64,000 bases of DNA from Halorientalis litorea (GCF_023028225.1 NZ_CP095482.1:1364001-1428000); one strand, 5' to 3'; shown: positions 33,272-45,214, counted from the stretch's first letter. The notes: generated by a model from the letters alone, not told the origin. A program made the numbers and translations.

Positions 33272-33955
33272 ATGGTAACGGACCCACGCTGTCCGGCGTG
33301 TGGCGAGCCAGTCGGGGTACGCGCGACGTACTGTATGCACTGTGACTCCCAGTTCGACCGGCCCGTCGACGGTGACGGCAGCGAACCTCGGCGGTCGGGT
33401 TGGGGAGACGGGTTCGGCATCCCGGAAGTGAGCGACGAGGGGGACGACACCGGGACCGACCGAGGTGACCCGGTGGCCACCGACCCCGGCGGCACGGCGG
33501 CCGGTTCCGGGGGCGGCGAGGACTGGCTGGACCGCTACTTCGGCCCGGACGGACTCATCGACGACTCGCTGACCGTCGTCGGCGTCGTCTGTGGGTTCGT
33601 CGCACTCGTCGTCGTCGGCGTCGTCGGTGGCGGCGGGGTTGGCCTCCTCGCGGGACTCGGCGCGTGGGTCGGCGTGACGGCGTGGCTCGCCCGCCAATAC
33701 TCCGTGTTCGGAGCAGTCCGGGGTGGGTGCTACGCGTTGGCCGTCGCGTTGCTCGCACTCCCGTTGGTCGCCCTCACCGACGCCGCCCGAGGCGGGACTC
33801 TCGTCGGGCAGATACTGCTGTTCGTCGTCGGAGAGTTGATATTCGGGCTGTTCGCACTCCCGCTGGTCGGTGTCGGGTACGCCGCCGGGAAGCGGCGGCC
33901 CGACCAGTCGGTGGGCACCACGGGGCCGGACAGCGGGGCCGCAGTCGAGGAGTAG
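33272..33955 (+). CDS. Zinc-ribbon membrane protein
   Basis: A 227-residue protein. An N-terminal zinc ribbon (CPACGEPVGVRATYCMHCD, residues 7-25) is joined by an acidic disordered linker (about residues 30-90) to four hydrophobic helices (LTVVGVVCGFVALVVVGVVG to IFGLFALPLVGVGYAAG) and a short hydrophilic tail. This layout is common in haloarchaeal proteins of unknown function. It would sit in the membrane with the ribbon in the cytoplasm. No specific role can be read. Confidence 0.75.
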   Translation: MVTDPRCPACGEPVGVRATYCMHCDSQFDRPVDGDGSEPRRSGWGDGFGIPEVSDEGDDTGTDRGDPVATDPGGTAAGSGGGEDWLDRYFGPDGLIDDSLTVVGVVCGFVALVVVGVVGGGGVGLLAGLGAWVGVTAWLARQYSVFGAVRGGCYALAVALLALPLVALTDAARGGTLVGQILLFVVGELIFGLFALPLVGVGYAAGKRRPDQSVGTTGPDSGAAVEE

Positions 33956-34039
33956 GGTGTCGTCCGAGTACGGGCACTCACCGGTATCAAAACTACCATG
34001 ACCTCCCGCCATGATTGTCCACCCACCGAGGCGGTTTCC

Positions 34040-35149
34040 GTGACCAAGAAACAGGAATACACCGGCGATTATCCGAACAAGACGCTCTATCTCCCGGGAC
34101 CGACGGAAGTCCGCGAGGACGTCATCGAGGCGATGGCCGAACCGATGTTCGGGCACCGTATGGACCGGATGACGGACCTCTACACGACCATCGTGGAGGA
34201 CACGAAGGACTTCCTCCACACCGACGAGGAGGTCATCATCCTCACCGCGTCGGGCACCGAGTTCTGGGAGGCGACGACGCTCAACCTCGTCGAGGACCGC
34301 ATGCTGGTCCCGACATCCGGCAGTTTCAGCGAGCGACAGGCGAACGTCGCCGAGCGACTGGGCAAGGACGTGGACCGAATCGAGTACGAGTGGGGCGAGG
34401 CGGTCAAGCCCGCGGACGTGCGCGACGCCCTCGAAGCGAGCGACGAGGGGTACGACGCCGTCGGGATGGTGATGAACGAGACGTCGACTGGCGTACGCAA
34501 CCCCATCGAGGAAATCGGTGACCTGCTGGGCGACTACCCGGATACGTACTTCGTCGTGGACGCCATCTCCGCGCTGGGCGGGGATTTCGTCGACATCGAG
34601 GCCCACAACATCGACTGCATCTTTACCTCGGTCCAGAAGGCGTTCGCCATGCCGCCGGGACTGGCCGTCTGTACGGTCAGCGACGACGCCTACGAGCGCG
34701 AACTCGAGAAAGAGTCGGCGTCGTGGTACGGCGGCTTCCAGCGGTGTCTGGACTACTACGACCGGAAGGGGCAGACTCACTCGACGCCCGCCATCCCGCT
34801 GATGCTCGCCTACCGCAAGCAGATGAAGCACATGCTCGACGAGAGCCACGAGGCCCGCGACCAACGGCACCGTGACATGGCCGAGTACACGCGCGAGTGG
34901 GCACGCGAACACTTCGGCCTCTTCCCCGAGGAGGGCTACGAGTCCCAGACGGTCACCTGCATCGAGAACACGCAGGGCATCGACGTGGCCGCGACCATCG
35001 AGGAAGTGTCCGAGGAGTACGACATGGTGTTCTCGAACGGGTACGGCGACATCGGGGAGCAGACGTTCCGCATCGGCCACATGGGCGAACACACCGTCGA
35101 GAGCATCGCGGAACTCACCGACGCCATCGAGGACGTGGCCGGACTGTAA
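34040..35149 (+). CDS. Class V aminotransferase (serine-pyruvate / alanine-glyoxylate type)
   Basis: A 369-residue PLP enzyme of the SPT/AGT group, transferring amino groups between serine or alanine and a keto acid. Seen: YLPGPTEVREDVIEAMAEPM, TASGTEFWEATTLNLV, the PLP aspartate in FVVDAISALGGDFVDIE and the lysine in CIFTSVQKAFAMPPGLAV. The GTG at 34040 gives the common N terminus MTKKQEYTGDYPNKTLY; an ATG at 33998 would add 14 odd residues. A TATA-like GGTATCAAAAC (33983-33993) suits the later start. It could supply the missing transamination of serine synthesis. Confidence 0.88.
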   Translation: MTKKQEYTGDYPNKTLYLPGPTEVREDVIEAMAEPMFGHRMDRMTDLYTTIVEDTKDFLHTDEEVIILTASGTEFWEATTLNLVEDRMLVPTSGSFSERQANVAERLGKDVDRIEYEWGEAVKPADVRDALEASDEGYDAVGMVMNETSTGVRNPIEEIGDLLGDYPDTYFVVDAISALGGDFVDIEAHNIDCIFTSVQKAFAMPPGLAVCTVSDDAYERELEKESASWYGGFQRCLDYYDRKGQTHSTPAIPLMLAYRKQMKHMLDESHEARDQRHRDMAEYTREWAREHFGLFPEEGYESQTVTCIENTQGIDVAATIEEVSEEYDMVFSNGYGDIGEQTFRIGHMGEHTVESIAELTDAIEDVAGL

Positions 35150-35281
35150 TCGGACCGACACCGACCGTTTGCCTACACTCGTCCACTAATACGGTTCGAC
35201 TGAATGTTTATTTCGAAGGGTGCGCGCAATTTTCTCCTAGTTGGGAAGGCGTAATGTGTCCGGAACGGGTACGCCCTCTCG

Positions 35282-36331
35282 ATGGACCGAGACGAGAGTT
35301 CGACGCCCTCCCAGGGGTCGGAGGCCGGCCGCTTTCGGCATCTGTTCGAGAACCTCCAAGACGCCATCGTCGAGTTCGAGTTCGAGGACGGCGCGCCGAT
35401 TATCCGAACGGTAAACGAGGCGTTCTGTCGCCTCTTCGGCGTCGACGCCGACGAGGTTGTCGGAACGGACCTGAACGCCCGTATCGTCCCGAACGAGCGA
35501 CAGTCCCAGAGCGACCGGTTCGACCGGCGGACGGCCACGGGGAAAGCGAACTACGCCATCGTCGACCGACACACCGAGGACGGTGTCCAGACGCTCCTCT
35601 ACCGCGGCATCCCGTATCAGGGCGGTGACCGGGGCTTTGCGGTGTACACCGACCTCACCGACGAAATCCGACAGGAGCGGGAACTGGCCGTGTTGAACCG
35701 CGTCCTCCAGCACAACGTCAGTTCCCACGTCGAGACACTCGTGGCCCACGCCGAGACGCTACTCGAAACGCTCGACGACCCGGAGTTGGCGGACACGGCG
35801 GCGGCAGTACACGAGAGCGCGCTCGCGCTGGACCGAACCAGCACCGAGGCACGGGACATCGAGCGTGCCCTCGACGCCGACCCGAGTTTGACAGCCACCG
35901 ACCTCGACGGAGTGGTCGAGACAGCCCTCGCCGACGTGCCACTCACGGACCGCGCCGACGTTCACGTCGACGTCGACGACGTGCCGCCGGTCATGACCGG
36001 CGGCCACCTGGACCGGGCACTCGCCGCCCTCGTCGACAACGCGATTCGGTACGCCGGGACGGCGACGCCGAACGTTCGAGTGACTGCCCACGAAGGTGAC
36101 GGGCAGGTTACCGTGACCGTGAGCGACGACGGGCCGGGACTGCCCGAGACGGAGCGGGAGGTTCTCACCGGGAAAATGTCGGTCACGCCGCTCGACCACG
36201 GGAGCGGACTCGGACTCTGGCTCGTCCGGTGGATAGTCACGGCGTACGGCGGCGACGTGACCTACGCCGACCGGCCGAACGGCGGCAGCGACATCACGCT
36301 CACGCTTCGGTCGGCCGCTGGACGCCAGTAA
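35282..36331 (+). CDS. PAS sensor histidine kinase with unusual H-box
   Basis: A 349-residue soluble kinase with one PAS domain (about residues 15-130, LFENLQDAIVEFEFEDGAP to FAVYTDLTDEIRQERE), an H-box region VLNRVLQHNVSSHVETLVAH and a HATPase. The phosphorylated histidine is kept, but the usual R-N after HN-[IV] is S-S here. The ATP site is intact (LVDNAIRYAG, SDDGPGLPETE, GSGLGLWLVRWIV). The gene overlaps the convergent kinase by 32 bases. A TATA-like TGTTTATTTC lies at about 35206-35215. The signal and partner are unknown. Confidence 0.88.
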   Translation: MDRDESSTPSQGSEAGRFRHLFENLQDAIVEFEFEDGAPIIRTVNEAFCRLFGVDADEVVGTDLNARIVPNERQSQSDRFDRRTATGKANYAIVDRHTEDGVQTLLYRGIPYQGGDRGFAVYTDLTDEIRQERELAVLNRVLQHNVSSHVETLVAHAETLLETLDDPELADTAAAVHESALALDRTSTEARDIERALDADPSLTATDLDGVVETALADVPLTDRADVHVDVDDVPPVMTGGHLDRALAALVDNAIRYAGTATPNVRVTAHEGDGQVTVTVSDDGPGLPETEREVLTGKMSVTPLDHGSGLGLWLVRWIVTAYGGDVTYADRPNGGSDITLTLRSAAGRQ

Positions 36332-37385
36332 TCTCGAACCGAGCACCGCCGTCGTCCCCGTCGGTCACGCTGACCGTCCATCCGTGGGCCTCGGCGACCT
36401 GTTGGACGATGTCGAGGCCGAACCCGGTCCCGCCGTCCGCCGTCGAGTACCCGGCGGTAAAGATGTCGGCACGCTCCGCCTCGGGGATGCCGGGGCCGTC
36501 GTCTTCGACGTAGAAGCCGTCCGCGAGCGGTCCGACGGTGACCGTCACGGCACCGTCGCCGTGTTCGATGGCGTTCCGGAACAGATTCTCGAGGAGTTGG
36601 CAGAGGCGGTCGTCGTCGGCTTCGATGGTCCCCAGTCCCGCGTCGGGGCGGCGTATCTCCGCGCCGTCGGCGTCGTCGGCGACGATGGCCCACGCGGCAC
36701 CGACAACGTCGTCGAGGGCGACGGGTTCGGTCACTCCGATGTCCTGTCCTTCGCGGGCCAGCCACAGAACGTCGTCGATGATGCGCTCCATCCGAGCGAG
36801 CGCGTTCTCCATCGGGTCGAGGTGCTCGTTGTCGGACTGTTGCTGTGCCAGTTCCAGTCGTGCTATCGCGACGTTCAGTGGATTGCGGAGGTCGTGAGAA
36901 ACCACGCTCGCGAACTGTGACAGCTGTTCGTTTTGCTGCCGAAGTTCGGTCTCCTGCTCCTTGCGGCCGGTGATGTCGGTGTAGTGTTCGATGCGGCCAC
37001 CCGCGAGTTCGCCCGTCTCGATGGGTTGACTCTGGTGGAGGAGCCACCGTTCCGCCCGCTGGTCGTCGGGGAGGACGTGACACTCGAACGCTTGGACGTG
37101 GGTGTTGTCGTCGTAGGTGGCGGTGACCGTCTCGGCGAACCGCTCGGGCCGCTCGAACATCGACTTGACCGTCGACTCGATGAGGTCCCGCTTGTCCGTG
37201 CCGATGACCGCTTCCCGGGAGAGGCCGAAGTACTCCTCTGTCGCCTCGTTTATCCACCGCACGGAGTAGTCGGGCCCGAGAACGAACACCCCGACATCTG
37301 ACCCCTCTAGGGCGGCCAGCAAGACATCCGGACTCTCGTCGATGTGTTGGAGGGACCCGTCAGCCGAGTTACCGGGCGGCACCAT
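36300..37385 (-). CDS. PAS sensor histidine kinase
   Basis: A 361-residue soluble kinase: PAS domain (about residues 20-140, LAALEGSDVGVFVLGPDYSV to YTDITGRKEQE), classical H-box FASVVSHDLRNPLNVA, N-box LLENLFRNAIEHGDG, G1 EDDGPGIPEAE and G2 GGTGFGLDIVQQVAEAHG. It belongs to the HATPase group with a standard HisKA domain, unlike the convergent neighbour, so the pair did not arise by a recent duplication. A TATA-like ACTTATCATT (about 37404-37413) lies some 25 bases before the ATG. Confidence 0.9.
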   Translation of the reverse strand: MVPPGNSADGSLQHIDESPDVLLAALEGSDVGVFVLGPDYSVRWINEATEEYFGLSREAVIGTDKRDLIESTVKSMFERPERFAETVTATYDDNTHVQAFECHVLPDDQRAERWLLHQSQPIETGELAGGRIEHYTDITGRKEQETELRQQNEQLSQFASVVSHDLRNPLNVAIARLELAQQQSDNEHLDPMENALARMERIIDDVLWLAREGQDIGVTEPVALDDVVGAAWAIVADDADGAEIRRPDAGLGTIEADDDRLCQLLENLFRNAIEHGDGAVTVTVGPLADGFYVEDDGPGIPEAERADIFTAGYSTADGGTGFGLDIVQQVAEAHGWTVSVTDGDDGGARFEITGVQRPTEA

Positions 37386-37459
37386 AACCGGAACGATACC
37401 CCGACAGAATGATAAGTCCTTGGGTTTACTTCAGTTTCTGTCCTCTATCTCTGGAATAA

Positions 37460-39736
<2,277 letters not shown>

Positions 39737-39813
39737 GCGTGGCCAGCCGCTTCCGTGGCAGTCGTACGGGGAACGCTCCAAACTGTTATCTCCGAGGGGC
39801 CGGGAGAGGAGCC

Positions 39814-40263
39814 ATGACGCGCCACTTCGAGGACTTGGCAGTCGGCGACACGTTCACCGTCGGCGAGGTATCGCTGACCGAAGAGGACATCATCACCTTC
39901 GCCGAACGGTTCGACCCGCAACCGTTCCACGTCGACCCGGAGGCGGCGAAAGACTCCATGTTCGGGGGTCTCGTCGCCAGCGGTCTCCACACGCTGTGTC
40001 TGTCCGTGCGGTTGTTCGTCACCGAGTTCGTGCAGGGCGACCCGGGGCTGGCGAACATGGGCGGGATGGGGATGGACGACCTGCGCTGGCACGACCCGGT
40101 ACGGCCGGGTGACACGCTCTCGATTGACATCGAAGTCATCGACACGCGAGCCTCCGAGAGCCGCGACGACCGGGGATACGTCGACTTCGGGCGGACGGTG
40201 TACGCCGACGGCGACCGTCGCGTGGCGTCGTTTATCACGCACAACGTCGTCGGGCGGGCGTAG
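39814..40263 (+). CDS. MaoC-like hot-dog dehydratase
   Basis: A 149-residue R-specific enoyl-CoA hydratase-like protein. Catalytic Asp and His lie in FAERFDPQPFHVDPEAAKDS, followed by MFGGLVASGLHTLCL and GMDDLRWHDPVRPGDTLSI, all typical of MaoC. The ATG at 39814 follows a TATA-like ACTGTTATC at 39782-39790. An upstream in-frame start at 39739 is not favoured. The substrate could be a short acyl-CoA. It is independent of the CBS-MaoC fusion at 6.9 kb. Confidence 0.87.
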   Translation: MTRHFEDLAVGDTFTVGEVSLTEEDIITFAERFDPQPFHVDPEAAKDSMFGGLVASGLHTLCLSVRLFVTEFVQGDPGLANMGGMGMDDLRWHDPVRPGDTLSIDIEVIDTRASESRDDRGYVDFGRTVYADGDRRVASFITHNVVGRA

Positions 40264-40533
40264 TCACACCTCGTCGTCCGGGTCGTGGCGGTCGGCCATC
40301 CGCGACGCCTCGTGTGCGTAGCGGTCGCGCAGGTCCGCCTCCTCGACGGGGACGAGGCGGTCCGTTTCGACGGTCTGGGCGGCCGTGACGCCCTGTCTCG
40401 AGAGCATCGTCGAGGAGCGGTTGCTCTGCAGACAGCGGTCGCCCTCGGTAGTGGCGTAGACCAGCGTGACGAGACCCTTGTCGTTGTAGTCGCGCTCGAC
40501 GAGCCACACGCGTTCGGTGTCGTCGTCGCTCAT
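40264..40533 (-). CDS. Small acidic protein, unknown
   Basis: An 89-residue protein starting MSDDDTERVWLVERDYNDKG. The strand-rich first half (LVTLVYATTEGDRCLQSNRS) is followed by a helical charged tail (VEEADLRDRYAHEASRMADR). No family recognised; it has the look of a short haloarchaeal conserved protein. Its stop directly abuts the stop of the convergent MaoC gene (40263/40264). A longer in-frame reading to 40743 is antisense to the next gene and rejected. Confidence 0.6.
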   Translation of the reverse strand: MSDDDTERVWLVERDYNDKGLVTLVYATTEGDRCLQSNRSSTMLSRQGVTAAQTVETDRLVPVEEADLRDRYAHEASRMADRHDPDDEV

Positions 40534-40615
40534 ACTCGACGGTCGGCACCCACGGCTTTGTATCCACGTATCTCGGTCCGTGTTGGTCGAGAGATTCATA
40601 TGTCGGCGCGAGAAC

Positions 40616-41392
40616 ATGGATGCGATGACGCGCTGGAGCGACGAGGCCCGACAGCGGCTCCGAGAGGGCGAGCACATCGAAACGACAGTCCCGCTCGGCG
40701 ACAACGCCGTCGTCGTGACGGACCAGCGCGTGTTCGCGTTCACCCCCGAGGGCGAGGGGACGAACTACCGAGCCGTCGAGCGACCGAACGTCGAGGCTGT
40801 CGGCCTCGAAATGGTCGGCGAGACGGGATGGCTCAGGTACGCCATCAAAGGCGGCGTCGTCGGTGCGGTCGGTATCGGTATCGGCCTGACAACGGAGTTC
40901 GACTCGCTGTTCACTCTCGGCGATGTCGGTTCGAGCGGGACCGTCCGACTCGAATTCGGCGGCCTGCTCGAAGGCCTGCAGACGGCCATCGACATGCTCG
41001 GCTATCTCGACGAGGGACTGCTCGTCCTCGGTGGCCTCGGTGTCGTCGTCGCGCTGACCACGCTCGGCGTGTTCGTCCAGAGTCGGGACCACACGCTCGT
41101 CGTCGAGGTGGCCGGCGACGAGGACATCCACGTTCCGGCACCGCGGGACAGCGAGGGCGAGCGCGACCGGATTCGGCGCGCACTCGACGGCGTCGCGCCC
41201 GCGGCGGGCGGGGCTGGCGAGGCCACGCCGTCGGTCGACGGAGCGGCGCGGAGTCCCGACACGGACCGCCCCGCAACCGGCGAGACGGGAGCGAGTGTCG
41301 GCACCGAGGAGACGGGCCTCGGTGCTGGCGGGACGGGCGCGGACGGCGGCGAGGACCCGTTCGACGGCCAGCAGGACGGCACGCCGGAGTAG
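40616..41392 (+). CDS. PH-like domain membrane-associated protein
   Basis: A 258-residue protein. The first half resembles bacterial PH-like domains (LREGEHIETTVPLGDNAVVVTDQRVFAFTPEGEG), the middle has hydrophobic stretches (IKGGVVGAVGIGIGL, GLLVLGGLGVVVALTTLGVFV), and a C-terminal part of about 80 residues is acidic, glycine-rich and disordered. A TATA-like TTCATATG (about 40596-40603) supports the start at 40616 or the ATG at 40625. Function unknown; the PH-like assignment is tentative. Confidence 0.6.
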   Translation: MDAMTRWSDEARQRLREGEHIETTVPLGDNAVVVTDQRVFAFTPEGEGTNYRAVERPNVEAVGLEMVGETGWLRYAIKGGVVGAVGIGIGLTTEFDSLFTLGDVGSSGTVRLEFGGLLEGLQTAIDMLGYLDEGLLVLGGLGVVVALTTLGVFVQSRDHTLVVEVAGDEDIHVPAPRDSEGERDRIRRALDGVAPAAGGAGEATPSVDGAARSPDTDRPATGETGASVGTEETGLGAGGTGADGGEDPFDGQQDGTPE

Positions 41393-41431
41393 AAACCCAC
41401 ATACGGCCACCGCCCGTACGGACTCGGCGAG

Positions 41432-43186
41432 ATGGACCCGAGCGAGGTCCGCGCTAGAGCGAACGACCTGCCCCCGGAGCCGGGCGTCTACCGCTTTCTC
41501 GACGGCGACACGACGCTCTACGTCGGCAAGGCCGTGGACCTGCGGGACCGAGTGCGGTCGTATGCAGACCCCCGAAGCGAGCGCATCCGCCGGATGGTCG
41601 AACGCGCGGGAGACCTCGACGTGGCGGTCACCGACACCGAGACCCAAGCCCTCCTGCTGGAGGCGAACCTCATCAAACGCCACCAGCCCCGGTACAACGT
41701 CCGGCTGAAGGACGACAAGTCCTACCCGCTGGTGCAACTCACCGCCCACGACGTGCCGCGCATCGAGGTGACGCGGGACCCGGCCGACGACGCCACCGTC
41801 TTCGGTCCCTACACCGACAAGGGCCGGGTCGAGACGGTCGTGAAAGCCCTGCGGGAGACCTACGGCGTGCGTGGCTGTTCGGACCACAAGTACCGCAACC
41901 GCGACCGGCCCTGCCTCGACTACGAGGTGGGACTGTGTACCGCACCCTGCACGGGCGAAATCGGCGGCGAGGCGTACCGCGAGGACACCGAGAGCGTCCG
42001 GCGGTTCCTCGCGGGCGAGACGGGCGTCCTCGCCGACCCGCTGCGCCGGGAGATGGAGGCGGCCGCGCAGGCCGAGGAGTTCGAGCGGGCCGCGAACCTC
42101 CGGGACAGACTCGCCGCCGTCGAGGCGTTCCACGGCGGCGGCGGCGAGGCCGTCGCCGCCGAGGGGAGCGACGAACGGGCCGTCGACGTACTGGGCGCGG
42201 CCATAGAGGGGGAGACGGCCACCGTCGCGCGCCTCCACGCCGCAGAGGGGCAGTTGGTCGAGCGCGACCGCCACGGCCTCACCGCACCGGGCGGCGACGG
42301 GGTGCCGGCCGACCGAATCGGACAGGTACTGGCGGCGTTCGTCGCGCAGTACTACGCCGAGCGCGAGTTGCCCGGGGCACTCCTGCTCCCCGAACCGCTG
42401 GCGGACGACGAGGTGGAGGCGTGGCTACGGGCCGAAGGGGTCGCGGTGCGCGTCCCCGGTGCGGGCCGGGAGGCCAAACTCGTCGACCTCGCGCTGAAGA
42501 ACGCCCGCCGCGGCACGGACCCCCGGCAGGACGAGGGGGCGGCCCTCGCCGAGGCACTGGGACTCGACGCGGCCGTCGAACGCATCGAGGGCTTCGACGT
42601 GAGCCACGCACAGGGGCAGGCGGTGGTCGGGAGCAACGTCACGTTCGTCGACGGTACGCCCGAGAAGAGCGACTACCGCCGCAAGAAGTTGGCCGAGGTC
42701 AACGACGACTACGAGAACATGCGGGGGCTGGTGCGGTGGCGCGCCGAGCGTGCGGTCGCGGACCGGGACGACCGACCCGACCCCGACCTGCTCCTGATAG
42801 ACGGCGGCGAGGGGCAACTCGGCGCGGCACAAGACGCGCTGGCGGAGACGGGATGGGACGTCCCCGCCGTCGCGCTGGCGAAGGAGGAGGAACTGGTGGT
42901 GACACCGACCGGAACCCACGACTGGCCCGCCGACGCCCCGCATCTCCACCTCTGTCAGCGAGTGCGGGACGAAGCCCACCGCTTCGCCGTCCAGTACCAC
43001 CAGTCCGTCCGTGACGACGTGTCGACGGCGTTGGACGAGGTTCCGGGCGTCGGTCCCGAGACGCGCAGGCGGTTGCTCCGGCGGTTCGGGAGCGTCGAGA
43101 ACGTCCGGGCGGCCACCGTGTCGGACTTACAGGCGGTCGAGGGCGTCGGCGAGGCGACGGCCGAGACAATCACGGACCGACTGTGA
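41432..43186 (+). CDS. uvrC: UvrABC excinuclease subunit C
   Basis: A 584-residue nuclease making both cuts around bulky DNA damage. The GIY-YIG domain is at the N terminus ([25 protein letters not shown]), then a cysteine-rich segment ([17 protein letters not shown]), a UVR motif ([17 protein letters not shown]), the RNase H-like domain ([30 protein letters not shown]) and tandem helix-hairpin-helix at the end ([17 protein letters not shown]). Haloarchaea are unusual among archaea in using the bacterial UvrABC route. uvrB lies 2 kb away on the other strand. Confidence 0.96.
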   Translation: MDPSEVRARANDLPPEPGVYRFLDGDTTLYVGKAVDLRDRVRSYADPRSERIRRMVERAGDLDVAVTDTETQALLLEANLIKRHQPRYNVRLKDDKSYPLVQLTAHDVPRIEVTRDPADDATVFGPYTDKGRVETVVKALRETYGVRGCSDHKYRNRDRPCLDYEVGLCTAPCTGEIGGEAYREDTESVRRFLAGETGVLADPLRREMEAAAQAEEFERAANLRDRLAAVEAFHGGGGEAVAAEGSDERAVDVLGAAIEGETATVARLHAAEGQLVERDRHGLTAPGGDGVPADRIGQVLAAFVAQYYAERELPGALLLPEPLADDEVEAWLRAEGVAVRVPGAGREAKLVDLALKNARRGTDPRQDEGAALAEALGLDAAVERIEGFDVSHAQGQAVVGSNVTFVDGTPEKSDYRRKKLAEVNDDYENMRGLVRWRAERAVADRDDRPDPDLLLIDGGEGQLGAAQDALAETGWDVPAVALAKEEELVVTPTGTHDWPADAPHLHLCQRVRDEAHRFAVQYHQSVRDDVSTALDEVPGVGPETRRRLLRRFGSVENVRAATVSDLQAVEGVGEATAETITDRL

Positions 43187-43201
43187 GCGGTGCGTGTGTC
43201 G

Positions 43202-43636
43202 TCAGTCCGCACCGAGACGGACGGTCATCACGGGCACCGGCGACCGGCGGACGACTTTCTCCGCGACGCTCCCGATGAGGTAGTGGTCGATGCCGGTTCG
43301 GCCGTGGGTGCCCATGACCACGAGGTCGGCGGGGACGCGGTCGATAGCGTCGAGAATCTCGGTCCGCGGGACGCCCTCGACCACCGTCGTCTCGGTGGGC
43401 ACGTCCGGGAGGGCGGCGACGGCGTCCTCGACGGCCTCGTGTGCGCGCTCGCGTTCGGCGTCCAGCCACGCCTCCGTCGAGACACCGACGCTCGGACTCT
43501 CGAAGCGATTGCGTGTGTCCACGACGGAGAGGACGTGAACCGTCGCGTCGAACCGCTCGGCGACGCGGCCGGCGTGGGACGCGGCCGTGGCGACACCCTC
43601 GCTCCCGTCGGCGGGCAAGAGGATACGGTCGTACAC
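43202..43636 (-). CDS. Universal stress protein (UspA family)
   Basis: A 144-residue cytoplasmic Usp with a GTG start. The N-terminal MYDRILLPADGSEGV and the ATP-binding signature MGTHGRTGIDHYLIGSVAEKVVRRSPVPVMTV (G-2x-G-9x-G-[ST]) suggest an ATP-binding member. It follows the TauE exporter after a single base, so the two are coupled. Usp and TauE/SafE pairs are recurrent in haloarchaea and may respond to sulfur or redox stress. Confidence 0.92.
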   Translation of the reverse strand: MYDRILLPADGSEGVATAASHAGRVAERFDATVHVLSVVDTRNRFESPSVGVSTEAWLDAERERAHEAVEDAVAALPDVPTETTVVEGVPRTEILDAIDRVPADLVVMGTHGRTGIDHYLIGSVAEKVVRRSPVPVMTVRLGAD

Positions 43637-43637
43637 G

Positions 43638-44753
43638 TCAGACCACCCCGCTAGCCATGACGAACAGCGCGACGGCGATGAGGGCGAACAGCACCCCGAC
43701 GCCCTTCTTGATGACTTCGGTGTCGAGCACGGCGGCGACGTAGGGGGCTATCTGCCCGCCGGTGACCGTCGCGGGGACGGTCCAGACGACCATGTTCCAC
43801 GGCGTCGACGCGAGGTCGATGGCGTGGCCGCCGGGGACGAGGCCGCCGCCGAAGACGTGGACGAGCGACGCGAGGACGGCCGTCGAGGCGACGACGATGT
43901 GGTTGGTCCCGATAGCGACCCGCACGGGAACGGAGGTGCGGAGCATCGAGATGATGCCGAGTTCGCCGATGCCGAACCCGGCGAGGCCCTGGAACACGCC
44001 GCCGATGCTGTAGTTGGCGAACCGTTCGAGGTACCCCCCGCGCGTGTAAGAGTAGTCGCTCCCGTCGCGGTCGACCCGGGTGACGACACCCTCGCCGTCG
44101 GTCGAGACGCCCGCCGGACCGAGTTTGTTGTCGTCGTCCGGGAGCGAGCCACCGCCGTCCGTCGCCGCCGTCTCTTCCGCCTCGGCAGCCCCGGGTTCCT
44201 CGTGGCCGAGGTCGGCCTTGAACATGAGGAACGACGCCGTGACGAGTGCCAATCCCAGCAGGGCGTGGAAGATAGGCTCGGGGATGACGAACGAGAGCAG
44301 GGCACCGCCGACGACGAACGGAATCGACCCGCCGACGAGCGTCAGCGCGAGCCGTCGGTCCACAAGGCCGTACTGGATGAACGCGATGGCGGAACTCGAC
44401 AGACCGAACGACTCGCTGATGAGACCCACCTTCACGATAGTTTCCGGGGTGAGCGGGACAGTCACGAGTGTGTCGGGCGCGAGATAGCCCACCAGCAGCG
44501 GGAACACGAAGATGAGGTAGGGCACGAACAGTGCCGACCCGCTGATGCCGACTGTGTTCACGATGGTCGCCCCCAGCAGGAAGACGGGGAACAGCCACCA
44601 GTACCGGACCCAGTAGCCGTCCCCGGCCTCGGTAGGGAGCGGTGCGGCGAAGTACACGCCGGCGATGAACAGAGCGGGTGCAACGAAAACGAACACGTGT
44701 TGGTACTTCAGAAACGTCTTCTGAAGTCTGCTCGACGCTGACGGAGAACTCAT
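43638..44753 (-). CDS. TauE/SafE-family sulfite or organosulfonate exporter
   Basis: A 371-residue polytopic permease. Hydrophobic helices include VFVFVAPALFIAGVYFAA and the family patterns VNTVGISGSALFVPYLIF and GFGIGELGIISMLRTSVPV; TNHIVVASTAVLASLVH is the second-half signature. A hydrophilic acidic loop (about residues 190-240, EETAATDGGGSLPDDDN) separates the halves and is longer than in bacterial relatives. The ATG at 44753 is preferred to 44789. An inverted repeat (44706-44726) lies in the first codons. Confidence 0.88.
   Translation of the reverse strand: MSSPSASSRLQKTFLKYQHVFVFVAPALFIAGVYFAAPLPTEAGDGYWVRYWWLFPVFLLGATIVNTVGISGSALFVPYLIFVFPLLVGYLAPDTLVTVPLTPETIVKVGLISESFGLSSSAIAFIQYGLVDRRLALTLVGGSIPFVVGGALLSFVIPEPIFHALLGLALVTASFLMFKADLGHEEPGAAEAEETAATDGGGSLPDDDNKLGPAGVSTDGEGVVTRVDRDGSDYSYTRGGYLERFANYSIGGVFQGLAGFGIGELGIISMLRTSVPVRVAIGTNHIVVASTAVLASLVHVFGGGLVPGGHAIDLASTPWNMVVWTVPATVTGGQIAPYVAAVLDTEVIKKGVGVLFALIAVALFVMASGVV
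44706..44726. repeat. Perfect inverted repeat in the start of the TauE gene
   Basis: Arms CTTCAGAA and TTCTGAAG with a five-base spacer ACGTC, 27-47 bases inside the coding region. It resembles an operator half-site pair, but it is also explained by codons for L-Q-K-T-F-L-K. Confidence 0.35.
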
Positions 44754-44950
44754 CGGAGTATTGCGCGCCGGTTGGGAAGTCCGGTACAAATGTCTTGTCG
44801 TTCGTCGGGAGAGGACTGGCGTTCATGGGACGGAACCGGCAGTTTTCGACGGTTCCCGGTCACGGGTCCGTGCCCGCGAGCGCGCACAGTCGCACCGTTG
44901 GCATTCACTTCCGGCGACATCTCCGCAGACGGACGTATTGCCCCGTAATT

Positions 44951-44958
44951 TATTATAG
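44951..44958 (+). promoter_or_regulatory. TATA-like box of the small basic protein gene
   Basis: TATTATAG about 28 bases before the ATG at 44982, ideal for a leaderless transcript. It lends support to that short gene being real. Confidence 0.55.
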
Positions 44959-44981
44959 ACCCGTGTCAACTCTTGCCTAGA

Positions 44982-45176
44982 ATGAGCCATCCAGAGGAAC
45001 CCCTCGGCCGCGACGACGCGACGGGACACAGAGACGGTCTCCACGATACGAAGGGGTCCCCCGAGTCCACCGACCAGACGGGCGGACTCCTCGGACGGCT
45101 CAAGCGACACGCGCGGACGTGGTCGCGCAAGTACGTCGAGATGCGCGTCGCCGCACGGACCGGCCGTCGACGCTGA
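44982..45176 (+). CDS. Small protein with basic C terminus, unknown
   Basis: A 64-residue protein. The N-terminal half is acidic and polar (EEPLGRDDATGHRDGLHD), and the C-terminal half is strongly basic and probably helical (LGRLKRHARTWSRKYVEMRV, then RTGRRR), unusual in a haloarchaeal proteome. The basic half could bind nucleic acid. The TATA box at the expected distance supports it, but I recognise no family. Confidence 0.45.
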   Translation: MSHPEEPLGRDDATGHRDGLHDTKGSPESTDQTGGLLGRLKRHARTWSRKYVEMRVAARTGRRR

Positions 45177-45214
45177 GGCCATCCACGGGTTCGTTCCGTT
45201 CGTTCGCCCGGTAG

